Positions 39,936 to 50,050 of a DNA stretch of 64,000 nt are shown here, piece after piece. This stretch comes from Histomonas meleagridis (Eukaryota > Parabasalia > Tritrichomonadida > Dientamoebidae), in contig WSYJ01000146.1 in assembly GCA_020186115.1 (NCBI GenBank), positions 310,001 through 374,000 of the forward strand, in the 5' to 3' direction. A model generated the notes under the pieces. That model was not told where the DNA came from. It made no database searches and worked only from the letters and a program-made list of their open reading frames with translations. How positions within the stretch are numbered: the first letter of the stretch is position 1; each line of letters opens with the position of its first letter. The position numbers were made by a program, and so were the translations under genes.

Positions 39936-41109
39936 CAGCATTAATATCAAAACCTTTTCTATCTAATATATAATTAACATGCTCAATATTTCCTGATTCG
40001 GTTGAATAAACTAATATATTTTTTGGAAATGGATTTTCTTTAATTAAGTATTTTGTAAGAAATATATTTCCATTTCTCGCTGATTCATTAATAATAGATT
40101 CATTAATTTTCATTCCTTCTTTTTCTAAAAATGAAAAAATTTCATAATTATGGTATTCAATACATTCCTTTCCCATCATATCAAAATCTATTTCATTAAT
40201 TTTATTTTCATAAATATATTTAAAGATCTCATTTTGATGAAACATAATCGCTGCTTCATAAGCATATTCAAATGATGAATGATTTTGTTCACACAAATGA
40301 ATAATTTCTTCATTTCCACCTGCAACTGCATATTTGCCTGCGTTTTCTACTTTTGCATTATTTATAAGTAAATATTTAAAACATTTAACTGAAGAAAAAA
40401 ATGCTGCATAATCAATTAATGTAACATTCTTTTGATTAATAAATGAACATATTTCATAAAGTGATGGTTTAATTTTTTGATTAAAATCAAAATTTGTTTG
40501 TGATGATATTTCTTGAAGTTTTTCTATTTCATCGTTTCGAATTATTTTTGCAATTTCATTTGGATTATGTCCTTCTATAATTAATGTCTTATGCAATTCC
40601 CAATCATTCTTTTTAAGGTCACTAATGTTAAGGTTATCAATTAATTTTTTTTCATTCAATTCAAACAATTTATTTAATTTTTCTTCATCTTTCTCATAAT
40701 GCATAAAATAAAGTAATCTTTTTTTTATAATAATCTTTGGTTCAATTATATTTTGTTCGATCATATTTTCAATAAGATAATATGATTCCATAGCAAATTT
40801 ATAATAATAATTATTAATAATCAATTGTAGAAATACATCTAATATCTTGGAATCACAATGAAACATACTTTCTTCATATTGTTGAATTTTATTGATAAAA
40901 TCTAAACATATGTTAACATCACATTTTCTAATAACAAATGATAAAAATATCATTTGACTAATAGTTTGGTTAAATGAGTATAAATAAGTTTCATCAAATA
41001 TATCAATGACCAACTGTACAGATTGAGAAACATTACCATGTTTTAAACCAAAAATTATTTGTTTCATTGATTGGAGTTTTTCCCATCCATTCGTATTCTG
41101 AAATAACAT
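38935..41109 (-). CDS. DUF3447/ankyrin repeat protein with six exon-like ankyrin units, third locus
   Basis: The frame is open from an ATG at 41184. I prefer the ATG at 41107-41109 (MLFQNTNGWEKLQ) because it lines up with the starts of the family members at 37382 and 24541. The first block runs to about 39935 with DUF3447-like motifs LIDYAAFFSSVKCFKYLLIN and KYAVAGGNEEIIHLCEQNH, and closes after FDINAVNMFLF. Six ankyrin units follow near 39775-39865, 39595-39685, 39425-39515, 39260-39335, 39100-39190 and 38935-39010. The final unit ends QQKINESINH with a TGA at 38935-38937. The unit at 39260-39335 is short by whole codons and stays in frame. The residue block HNPNEIAKIIRNDEIEKLQE is identical to the copy at 3509, so these two genes duplicated recently. 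Confidence 0.7.
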
Positions 41110-41184
41110 AAACAACCCAAATGACAAACAATAGATATGTAGCAAACCATAGATTCGGACATTTGATATGAAAAATGTTTTCAT

Positions 41185-41747
41185 ATTTTTAATGTTAGAA
41201 AATATTTAAATGCTAATTTTAAGGCATATATTTTAAATTTCCGATAAAAATATTTCAAAACCATTATATAATTAGTATATAAATGCAAAATTGGGGAAAA
41301 AATATTACTCCCAGTAACCAAACAGCAATGAGAATAAAACATTCATATCTTTTTAGTTATATTAATAACAAACAAGTTGAACCTTAATATACGAAATATT
41401 TACCAACAAAACTTTTTTAATGTTTTTTAATCGGACTGTATTTTGCCAAACCGTTTTTTATTTTCTATTTTCATTTAAAATAGGCGTCATTTATATTTTT
41501 ATTCAAAATCAAATTGAAAGAATACAAATTCCTTTGAAAAAGTGGGATTGTTTCCTATCGTTCTAAACATTTGGTTTCAAATATTTCAAAAACGACCGTT
41601 AATAAGGACGCCCTTAAATCAGAAGGAACGATAGAATATTTTGAGTTATGATTCGATCGTTTTGTAACCCCAAAAAAATTCAAAGCGCAATTGGCTGAAA
41701 CACTTGCCATAGAAATTTCGGATAAAACATAAAAATAAAACACTAAA
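41185..41747. other. intergenic stretch, nothing identified
   Basis: AT-rich gap of about 560 bp between two minus-strand genes. CAAACCGTTTTTT near 41449-41461 and CGACCGTTAAT near 41592-41602 contain the core of the recurring element but are far from an ATG. Confidence 0.5.
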
Positions 41748-42641
41748 TCAAACATTTACTTTGTCAATTCCGAATTCTTTCGCTGCTCTTTTCACTATTT
41801 CTCTCAGTTTTTCTTTCCCATCCTTTGAATAATATTCGAATATTCCGCCATTTCCCCATTTAACAATGTTTACAGCCAAATTAATTATCTTTTTCACAAC
41901 GCTTTGGAATAATTCTTTTTCATTATCACTAAAAAACCCTAGAAAAGCAAACAAACTTTCAAGAGGAATATTATTTCCAACAGAAGCAGAGCCAAGTGCA
42001 GCAGCACCAGCTGCAACAATGTAACTTGGCACCTCTATTAGACCAAGAGATGTTAATGATGCATCGAGAAAAAAATAACAAAATTTTTCTATATTTTGTA
42101 ACTCAAAACGTGTGATGATACAAGTGATAAATAGTTGAGATGTTGGAAAGTTAAGTTTCATCCCAATGGATGAAAATATGTTGAGTTCTGTGGAACGAAG
42201 TTGATCCGCTGTAAGTTTGTTGTTGGCAATGGTGGTGAAAATAGATATGTCTTTGTATATGGTTTCTTCGAGTTTAGCAGATATCCAAAGTGATGTGGCC
42301 GCATAAAGTTGAGCATCTTTTCGAGTCACGTGAATGCTAAGAAGCACTCTGTCATAGATAGCAATAGAACTATAGAGAGTTTCTCTGCTAAAATTTACTT
42401 TGATTTGAACACGATAGAGCCAATCAACAACTGCGGTTCTAATAAAAATAATATTTTCTTTATCTTTAAGAGGTATTGAACTTGCTTTTAATGTGCTATT
42501 TTTTGAATCTGTTAACATATTTTGAAGATAAATAAATTTATTATTTTCAATTTCTGTATTTTCGCTACAGCTTTCAATTTCGATATCCGAATAGTCAGAA
42601 GTTGCTTTGTATTGTTCCTCATCAAAAGGAACTCGTATCAT
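41748..42641 (-). CDS. cyclin
   Basis: The product has 297 residues. Residues about 70-165 are the N-terminal cyclin box: RTAVVDWLYRVQIKVNFSRE, SIAIYDRVLLS, AATSLWISAKLEE, then LTADQLRSTELNIFSSIGMK. The WLYRV and AKLEE signatures are those of mitotic-type cyclins, with the conserved Lys/Glu that contact the CDK. Residues about 170-290 look like the C-terminal cyclin fold (FFLDASLTSLGLIEVPSYIV). A destruction box was not found in the N-terminal 60 residues, which are acidic. It would partner a CDK in cell-cycle control. An Inr-like CCTCATTTGG lies about 35 bp upstream. Confidence 0.85.
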   Translation of the reverse strand: MIRVPFDEEQYKATSDYSDIEIESCSENTEIENNKFIYLQNMLTDSKNSTLKASSIPLKDKENIIFIRTAVVDWLYRVQIKVNFSRETLYSSIAIYDRVLLSIHVTRKDAQLYAATSLWISAKLEETIYKDISIFTTIANNKLTADQLRSTELNIFSSIGMKLNFPTSQLFITCIITRFELQNIEKFCYFFLDASLTSLGLIEVPSYIVAAGAAALGSASVGNNIPLESLFAFLGFFSDNEKELFQSVVKKIINLAVNIVKWGNGGIFEYYSKDGKEKLREIVKRAAKEFGIDKVNV

Positions 42642-42975
42642 AAATTGGTCCTTCCTCTTGGGAACAAAAAAGTGTCATCCAAATGAGGAATCGAACATGA
42701 AAAATAAAAACTATCATTAAGCAAATTATTTGCATATTTAACATAAAGGACATATGGAATCAAGTTGTTTGTGTTTAAGAAATGTGTGTTTTGAGTGATT
42801 CAAAAAAAAATTAAATTTAAATTAATCAGTTGATTATAAATTTTCTTTGGTTAGCAAAGATTTCCTTTCTCTTACTTTCTTAAACCAAAAATAAATTGGT
42901 AAGGTGTGTAATTATATTGCTATTTGAATTAAAAGATGAAAAAAAAATTACAGCTGGATTGCGTGTTTAAGAAAT

Positions 42976-43290
42976 TTAATCAAAGAGGTCATCGAAACCA
43001 CCTGCCAATTCAACAACTTCTTCTTCTTCCTTCTTTTCTTCTTCCTTCTTTTCTTCTGTTGTTGCAGCAGCAGCTGGAGCAGCGGCACCACCTCCGACAA
43101 CAGCGAGTTTGGATGAACCTTCCTTGATGAGTTCTTCGATGTTCTTTCCGTTTAATTTTTCGAGAAGAGCATCAATTGCTTTTGCATCAACTTGAATTCC
43201 AACGCTTTCGAGAATTGCTGTGATCTTTTCTTTGGATGGGGAAGCATCGCCGCCGGCTTGGGCAAGGAGATATGCAGCAATATATTTCAT
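42976..43290 (-). CDS. RPLP2: 60S acidic ribosomal protein P2
   Basis: The product has 104 residues, about the family length. Residues 1-70 give the dimerising helical domain ([57 protein letters not shown]). An Ala hinge ([13 protein letters not shown]) and an acidic Lys/Glu run follow. The protein sits in the ribosomal stalk and recruits translation GTPases. The extreme C-terminus reads [11 protein letters not shown], whereas most eukaryotes end in an MGFGLFD-type motif, so only GF and LFD are kept. Upstream on the minus strand there is a GC-rich block with ACGGCCGGTTTT at 43325-43336. Confidence 0.92.
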   Translation of the reverse strand: MKYIAAYLLAQAGGDASPSKEKITAILESVGIQVDAKAIDALLEKLNGKNIEELIKEGSSKLAVVGGGAAAPAAAATTEEKKEEEKKEEEEVVELAGGFDDLFD

Positions 43291-43324
43291 TTAAATTAAG
43301 GCCAGCCATAACCGCCAAAAAGTG

Positions 43325-43336
43325 ACGGCCGGTTTT
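43325..43336 (-). promoter_or_regulatory. CGGTT-type upstream element
   Basis: ACGGCCGGTTTT lies 35-46 bp upstream of the P2 ATG, and a second TAACCGCC lies at about 43309-43316. Both carry the CGG core in one or the other orientation. Confidence 0.45.
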
Positions 43337-43871
43337 GCTCAAGTGTAACGTGCTCCTTTTGAAAAAGTCCTTTCTTACTAAATGAACATGGAATATTTCA
43401 AATAATTTCATTGTATGTTCAATTTTCTTGTATTATATCTAATATAACTTGCTTAAGTTTAATAATTTTTTACTAATGCAGAAAATTTACTTTTTTCTTT
43501 TGATTTCCTGCTTATTATCGCATGAATGAGATTACATACAGAATTTTTTCTTAACGTTATAAAAAGTGTTAGATAATTGATCAATTGCCCATCGTCCTCT
43601 TGGCGGTTATTTAAATTGAAAAATTCAATCTGTTAATTGTGTTGAAACAAACTTTTTGAGCGCTCGAAAAAATCCATGGATTTCCTTTGATGCTAAGCGA
43701 TATCATTTTCTTTGTTTCATTTTTTTGTCTTCTTCTACAATTTAAATAAGGGAACTTTATGTCACTTTTCATAAAAATCATTACGTTTCAGCTTTGTGAA
43801 CATCTTCCGATCGCAAAAACAATAAAACGCGTTTCGGTAAAAGTTATACAAATGAACTGACGAAAAGAAGA
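43337..43871. other. intergenic stretch, divergent promoter region
   Basis: AT-rich with no gene. It separates the P2 gene from the BspA-like gene on the other strand. Confidence 0.5.
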
Positions 43872-43880
43872 AGCGGTTGA
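43872..43880 (+). promoter_or_regulatory. CGGTT-type upstream element
   Basis: AGCGGTTGA lies 42-50 bp before the ATG at 43922 of the BspA-like gene. Confidence 0.4.
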
Positions 43881-43921
43881 AGCTTCTGATTTATTAGCAA
43901 GTTTCGCAAGTTTTGACACGG

Positions 43922-45733
43922 ATGCGCTATTTCATCTTGGTTTTTCCCATACATTTCTTTTGTTTATTACAAACCTCACCAAAAAACTTAGGCTCAAAGA
44001 TTTTTAGTGATCAATTATCTATTTCTCAAACTCTCCAGTGCTCTCCTTGCCTTACTTTGAAATCCAAGTGGGATGCATACTTTACATTCTCGTGCCTTAA
44101 TAAAAAGAACGTGTCCATCAAAGTCACCAATTTTCTTATGCTAAAAGATAATGAATCGAATCCATTTAATATAAGCACAAGAAGATATCATTTTAATTCC
44201 CCTTTGCTAGAATTACCGATTTCATATGTTAAACATTGTTTCAAATTTTTTTCTTTAGTGTTTAATCATTTTTCATTAAAAGCACATTTATCAATGCAAA
44301 TGAATAATAGTTTCATAAAGAAAATGTTCAAATTCAATGAAAATGTTCAAGCTCTAATTTGTTACTTTTTTATTTTGGGATTTTCTTTATGTTATGAAAT
44401 TAAATTCTTACTTAACAAATTGAAAACAAACGAAAAGAAAAAACATAAAAATGTTATAATTTTTTTTATATTTTTCATAAATTCTTTTCAAATAATTTAT
44501 GATAATACTTCAACATTAACAATAACAAACTCAAATGATTTTAGTGAAATTGAACAATATAAAATTACCACGAAATTTATAAATATCAGTGAAGGAATTT
44601 ATTTCATTCCAAATAATCCATTTTCAGAATGGCCATCAGTTAATTCAGTTAATTTTGGTAATTCTACAACAGATATTGGGAATTATGTGTTTTCATCATG
44701 TTCTAATTTAGAAACGATTATTTTTGGAGAAAATGTTGCAATGATTGGTGGTGGAGCATTTTCATCATGTCCATCAATCAAAAACATTACAATTCCAAAT
44801 TCAGTCACATCGATTGGTAGTTCAGCATTTTCATCATGTCCTAATTTGGGGGTGTTAACACTTGGGTATGGAATAAAAGAAATTGGAGGATCAGCATTTG
44901 GTAATTGTAATGCACTTGAATGCATTTATTATTATGGTTATACAGAACCAGTTATTGGAGAAAGTGCATTTTATAATGTTACAACGAATGTTATCACATA
45001 TCCAACATATATAGGAAGTAACTTTGGAAAATTAAATGTTAGCAATACATATGCAGAAGGAAATTGCAATCCAATTGCAACACTATCATTTTCATCATCA
45101 CACACATTCAGTCGAAGTAACACATATTCTCAGTTAAATACATTCAATCAAAGTCACACATATTCTGTCTCAAGTACATTTTCTCAAATGCATACATTCA
45201 GTATTAATACATTTTCAAAATCGAATACATTTACTGAATCAATTCAAAATGATATAACGAAATCTTTTTCATATCTATTAACGATCACATTATCATTTAC
45301 ATATTCATTTACTTATTATGAAATACAAACAAAATCACTTTCACTATTTACAATTAATTCATCGAATATTTATATTGAAACAGAATTTATATATTATGAT
45401 TACACAGTTATTATTTATTCAACTTATTATATTTATTATTCGAACTTCTTTACATTTATTTATAACAATGAATTTCAAACAAATGATAATAAAATAACAA
45501 TTATCATAATAATCGTTTGCGTTATTGTTGTTATTATTATAATTTCATTACTAATTATATTATTGATTCGAATTAAAAATAAAAAAGAAGAAATTGATGA
45601 AAATGAAACTTCAGAACAACAAAATGAAAACCAAACCACAAACACATTCACAACGGGAATGTCTATCTCAAATATTGAAGAAGATCCTTTTGCAGATGAC
45701 TTCAAAGAAGAAAAATTCATTGAGCAAATGTAA
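43922..45733 (+). CDS. BspA-like leucine-rich-repeat surface protein, type I membrane
   Basis: The frame is open for 603 codons from the ATG at 43922. The adhesin proper looks like it begins near 44440, with a signal-peptide-like KKHKNVIIFFIFFINSF. The upstream 170 residues are unusual and contain other hydrophobic segments; another ATG at 44324 is possible. About five BspA-type repeats follow (IGNYVFSSCSNLETIIFGEN, IGGGAFSSCPSIKNITIPNS and IGSSAFSSCPNLGVLTLGYG are clearest). A stalk of Ser/Thr-rich repeats (SHTFSRSNTYSQLNT) comes next, then a membrane helix (IIIIVCVIVVIIIISLLIIL), and a cytosolic tail ending ISNIEEDPFADDFKEEKF. BspA-like proteins are the largest surface family of T. vaginalis and are thought to bind host or microbial surfaces. 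The tail is shared with the relic at 12600-13568. Confidence 0.8.
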   Translation: MRYFILVFPIHFFCLLQTSPKNLGSKIFSDQLSISQTLQCSPCLTLKSKWDAYFTFSCLNKKNVSIKVTNFLMLKDNESNPFNISTRRYHFNSPLLELPISYVKHCFKFFSLVFNHFSLKAHLSMQMNNSFIKKMFKFNENVQALICYFFILGFSLCYEIKFLLNKLKTNEKKKHKNVIIFFIFFINSFQIIYDNTSTLTITNSNDFSEIEQYKITTKFINISEGIYFIPNNPFSEWPSVNSVNFGNSTTDIGNYVFSSCSNLETIIFGENVAMIGGGAFSSCPSIKNITIPNSVTSIGSSAFSSCPNLGVLTLGYGIKEIGGSAFGNCNALECIYYYGYTEPVIGESAFYNVTTNVITYPTYIGSNFGKLNVSNTYAEGNCNPIATLSFSSSHTFSRSNTYSQLNTFNQSHTYSVSSTFSQMHTFSINTFSKSNTFTESIQNDITKSFSYLLTITLSFTYSFTYYEIQTKSLSLFTINSSNIYIETEFIYYDYTVIIYSTYYIYYSNFFTFIYNNEFQTNDNKITIIIIIVCVIVVIIIISLLIILLIRIKNKKEEIDENETSEQQNENQTTNTFTTGMSISNIEEDPFADDFKEEKFIEQM

Positions 45734-45869
45734 TTTTGAAAAATAAATAATAAAATATACTCAGTTCTAAATGTAAATCATTTTTAGTATTGTGTTTTTT
45801 GTTTTTGGTATATAACATCATCTAATATTTTTGTAGAGTTTGGGAATCTTCGGTCTTATTTAATTATTT

Positions 45870-46620
45870 ACGGTACAAAGAATAATGAATCACATTTAAT
45901 TATTTATTACCTATTGAAGAAGAAATGTATGAAAACTTACGACAAGATCCATCATGAATATTATGGCAAAACTTATGGAATGTTATACCAAATTGTTGCA
46001 CATCGAATTTAACTGATATTTCAGGGTTTGTTGACTTAGTATTAAATCGATTTGAAGAAATCAAATTAGAATTATATCGACCGATTTGTAAAATAATACT
46101 ATATGCTATATTGCTCCATATACTGATCGACATGAACAAATGTTAATTTCATTAGCTAATGCTTCTGTTGATCCATCCACTGCATCATGTGTAATTCCGG
46201 CAATATCTGTTGTTGCTTCATTAATGGATCAAAATTCCGTTAATGCATTTTTCGGCTCATTAATTCGTAATAAGATTTTAGTCTTAGCTGGTAATCCATC
46301 ACAAATTAGCATTGCATGTGCATTAATGGATATCGCATTAGCTTTAATGTCATATATATCAGAAATATATCGAAATGTGTTTTATAGAATGTTATTATCA
46401 TTTATCGAACAAAAAATTAATTTCTAGAAAAAGGCACTTCGTTCATTACGTACATATATTCAAAAGTTTCCAAATCCTTCAGTTACAACTAAATTACTTA
46501 ATGCATTAAATACTACAACAGAAGTTCAATCATCATCAGCATTACGTTATCGATTATTATTAATGTTAACATTATTACAAATACCGAACACAGAAAATGT
46601 ATATCAATGTTTTTCATAGA
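45870..46620 (+). pseudogene. decayed eIF3m-like / PCI-domain gene
   Basis: The coding trace changes frame at about 46137 and again at about 46427, and has an in-frame TGA near 45956. Segments in order are NLTDISGFVDLVLNRFEEIK, LISLANASVDPSTASCVIPA, SVNAFFGSLIRNKILVLAGN, then LRSLRTYIQKFPNPSVTTKL and SALRYRLLLMLTLLQIPN. The final part resembles the helices before the PCI domain in translation factor eIF3m, where a LNNLFNxL and LRYxVxLxLL pattern occurs. The PCI domain itself is missing. No ATG-led full frame is present, so it is a dead copy. The family name is tentative, and a HEAT-type relic is the alternative. Confidence 0.5.
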
Positions 46621-47098
46621 GAAAGTTACTGAATGTGTCCCACCTATAAGATGAAACGAATAAGAAAAGTTTTCATCAAAATGATTAAGAGTTGAACTAA
46701 CACAGTGTTTCTTCAAAATTAATGTTATCCATCATTTAGCTTTGATATAATTTTCTCCAACAATTGAATATCCTTTTGTTCCATGAAATGCAAATGAAAA
46801 TAAAATATTCCTGTTATCACTTTCCTATACACCAATGTTGAGTTTTGAAAAAATATGAATTTCTATGATAAGGAAAGTTACATGCCTATATCCTTTTGAT
46901 AATATTGCATAAATAATTTATATGAAATATCAAATTATTGAAAAACTAAAAAACATCATTAAAACATTTTATGCTTGAGAAATAGTTATTCACCTCGAAT
47001 TCCAATCTTTAAATTTACAAAATATTATACTATAAATTACTTATAGCATTTGATATCAAAATTATCTACAAACAACATTTAACATATGTGTAAACTAT
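46621..47098. other. intergenic stretch with weak relic signal
   Basis: On the minus strand, fragments such as LFSFAFHGTKGYSIVGENY (about 46750-46810) read like a broken protein but I cannot assign them. ACTAACACAG at 46695-46704 resembles the ACTAACACACAG intron 3' motif of T. vaginalis, but no matching 5' site was seen. Confidence 0.4.
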
Positions 47099-49580
47099 TC
47101 AATTAGCAAATTCATCGTTCTCTTTCTTTCTGCGGTAACACAATCCGGCAACAAGCACAACTCCCACTCCTAGGATTACACTTCCAACTACCAACACAGC
47201 GACGCCAATTGGGTTCATTGCGCTTTCTCCCAATTTGAATCTTATAACAGCAACTCGATACTGGTGGTACTTTGGTAGCCCTTTTATTTCAAGCTCAAAC
47301 TCTCCATCGCCTTGGGGTTTGCATGACATGTCATTTGACACAAAGAAGCATTCATATGAATTTGAATTATTTTTGGCGTTGAACTTCACTTTTGCGAGTC
47401 TCCGGAAATCGCTACCAGAATATTCACCGTTGTAAGCCAACAAAACGACAAGATAACAATTTGATTGTTTGCCATTTTTTATCTTATCACAAAACATCGT
47501 TTTATCTGACATTTCTATAGTCTCACGACTTGTTGTGTTATCAAGAGGTGGAACCTGTTGATCTGGTGGTAGTTCCATTTCGACCATTTCGTATTGATTT
47601 GCATAAAAAACAGTGTCATTAAGAACAGCACGAAGGACCGGAGTCCAACGCTCAAAGTGTTCTCTTGTGTCGAATATTTCTTGTTTACATTCAGCTGACC
47701 AAAAGTTTTTTTGTGCAGCATTATATGAGAAATAAGAAGCAGCACCACCAAAAGAAAGAAGAAGAGAGAAATATTCTTCCATATACTTGAATGAGTTTTC
47801 ACGTGGTGTATTTTCTAGTGTGCTAATTGGTCTAGATCCAGAAGTAAATCTTTGTTTCCAAAAGTTATCTCTTGTTGTTTTTGAGTATTTCAAATGTCCA
47901 TCTGCGGCGGGGACGAAACCGACTTCATAACCTGAGCTTGCGATGAATCTTGATAATTGAGGTGGGGTAAAATTGGGTATTCCCCATGAACCCCCCTGAC
48001 GATACGTTCAAATAACGTTTATAAATTCTGAGGAAGTTAACTATCGTTGGGATGAATGATTTCTGAGCATTTTCATCGTACAGATAATAAGGTATATCAG
48101 ACAACGCGACTCTATTATCATTTGATATATAAGTAATCCGATAACCGCCACTGAAAGAATCGATAGCTATACCATCGAAACTTATGTTGTTGTTAACGTA
48201 ATTAGCTATTGAGTTATCTAAACCAGGGATATAATAATCATAAGATTTCCCTTCCAGAATAACATAAGATTTCAGTCCGACATTCCAAGAAGCGTTTTCA
48301 GCTTCAATAACAATTTCTCCATTTACATTTCGATTTCCTTCTTCTAAAATTGCAGCGCATTTCAGATATTGTGAATTATTCTTATCGTTAGCGCAATTTT
48401 GTAAATCGGAAATTACTGTTTCTTCATTATACGGAATCGATACATGTATCATTGTCGGCTCAATGTAAATATATGACTTCAAATATTGCTTAACTTGATT
48501 CCACGATGCACCCCATTGGAATTGGACTCCATAAACATCGCGGTCATCAGTACTATTCGGGAAAATCGATTGCAATTGCGGAAACGCTGCCCATAGCCCT
48601 TGACCTCCTGGTTGCGTTGAGTATATATCAGAGAAATGCAAATGCCACTTCTCAAGTGCGTCAAGCCAACTCGATGACGCTTGCTCTAAAACTAATAGTG
48701 AGATATTAAATCCATTCGTGTTAGTGACCTCGATATGCATAGAAAAATGCGTTGTCTTGGTTCCATTTGAATCTTCGATTTCTTCGATTTTCCATAGGTG
48801 CATAAAATCAAACGCATAAAGATCAATGCCAATGATATGACTGCCATTAGCAATGATTGGGACTTGCGCAATAGAGCCAGCAGAATTTGAAAAGGCATAA
48901 TTGGGCGTTGAGAATTTTGTCGGAAATAAATGTGGATTTTGAAGACTAAGTGAATATAATCGAAGTTTTGGATCATTACTATGATATGGAACATGGCCAA
49001 TATAGCGTGTACATAAGCTTGTGATGGGTTCAGATGTAACTGGAATCTCCTGAGGATTAATGATTTGGTTGAAAAATTCAACTTTGGGAAGAAGAAAGAC
49101 GGCATCTCGAGTTGGATCTTGATTCATCATATAAATGGTTAATGAAACACTTTCGTTGGGTGCAGGTTGACTGAGTTGATATATCGTAGATGTACCAATA
49201 TTGGAATTGGCGCCATAACGATAAACAATACGAGGATTTGATTGCGTGATATCAACATAACAGAGTGCAGCTTCGTTGTTGTTGCTGCTGGCTGCATTGC
49301 ATGTAGTACGAACATATATATAGCGCTTTCCAGTTGGAAATTGATTTACACGATAAGAAAAATAATATGCAAGTGTAGATGTGGTACCAGGTGGTGCTAT
49401 AAGTGTTTGGCCATCAGAACTTGGAGTTGAAGTGCAACCTTCTCTTTTGGACCAATTTAAAAAACTTTGTGGTAATGGAACTGAAAAGGAATCTTCTGGT
49501 ATATCCGATTCAGTGTAGTACATGTAAAGTTGCGTTTGATCTAAAGAGAATATTAAGTAAGAAAACCAGAAGAAAAACAT
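47099..49580 (-). CDS. large type I ectoprotein with glycosidase-like barrel; one G-run frameshift
   Basis: The gene starts at the ATG at 49578-49580 with a signal peptide (MFFFWFSYLIFSLDQ). The first frame runs to 47925 and a second from about 48000 to 47099. They overlap across a C6 run at 47991-47996 (G6 in gene sense). Removing one G would join ...LNVSSGG to SWGIPNFTPPQLSRF, so one base is likely extra. The ectodomain has beta-rich parts and a barrel-like segment (FDGIAIDSFSGGYRITYI), where Asp residues may be catalytic, and resembles glycoside hydrolases without a clear family. Near the C-terminus is a membrane helix (PIGVAVLVVGSVILGVGVVL) and a short tail CYRRKKENDEFAN. It is about 826 residues if rejoined. 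The frameshift could be a sequencing or assembly error or a real mutation. Confidence 0.7.
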
Positions 49581-49830
49581 TGCGCAATGTGTGTGGGCAT
49601 TTTCAAAGCATAATAAATCATTCAATTATTCAAGCTGTAATAACGATTTAGGGTGCCCCATAATATTACTTCACAAAAAATCGCCCTTGTGTTAAGTCTT
49701 CATTAATTAAACATTAACACACATGCAAAATAGCACAATTTAGTAGGCTAGGCTACAGCTATTTTTATAAATTAAATATGTCATAATAATCTGTTTATTG
49801 ATAAAATAATATTTCTTATAGAACTCTAAG

Positions 49831-50050
49831 ATGACAGTGCTAATTCCATGTAAAACAACAACCCCAGTGGAGAAGTCAAATGTTTTCACAATATTCTCAG
49901 ATAATCAATCCGCAGTTACAATTAAAGTTTATGAAGGAGAACGTCCACGAATGTGACAATAGCTAACTTGGTACATTTGATTTAACAGATATTCCACCAG
50001 CACCACGCGGCGTACCACAGATTGAAGTTACATTTCATGTTAATGCTATA
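49831..50050 (+). pseudogene. Hsp70 substrate-binding-domain fragment
   Basis: The frame starting at 49831 reads [19 protein letters not shown], then [19 protein letters not shown], which is Hsp70 substrate-binding domain. After stops and a frame change it resumes as [20 protein letters not shown]. The order is right but the nucleotide-binding domain is absent. It is a truncated dead copy flanked by AT-rich sequence, and the parent gene is not in the window. Confidence 0.85.

Noticed and set aside
46695-46704. ACTAACACAG as an intron 3' splice site
   Set aside because: It is two bases short of the T. vaginalis ACTAACACACAG motif, has no GTATGT-type partner upstream in a coding frame and lies in a decayed region.
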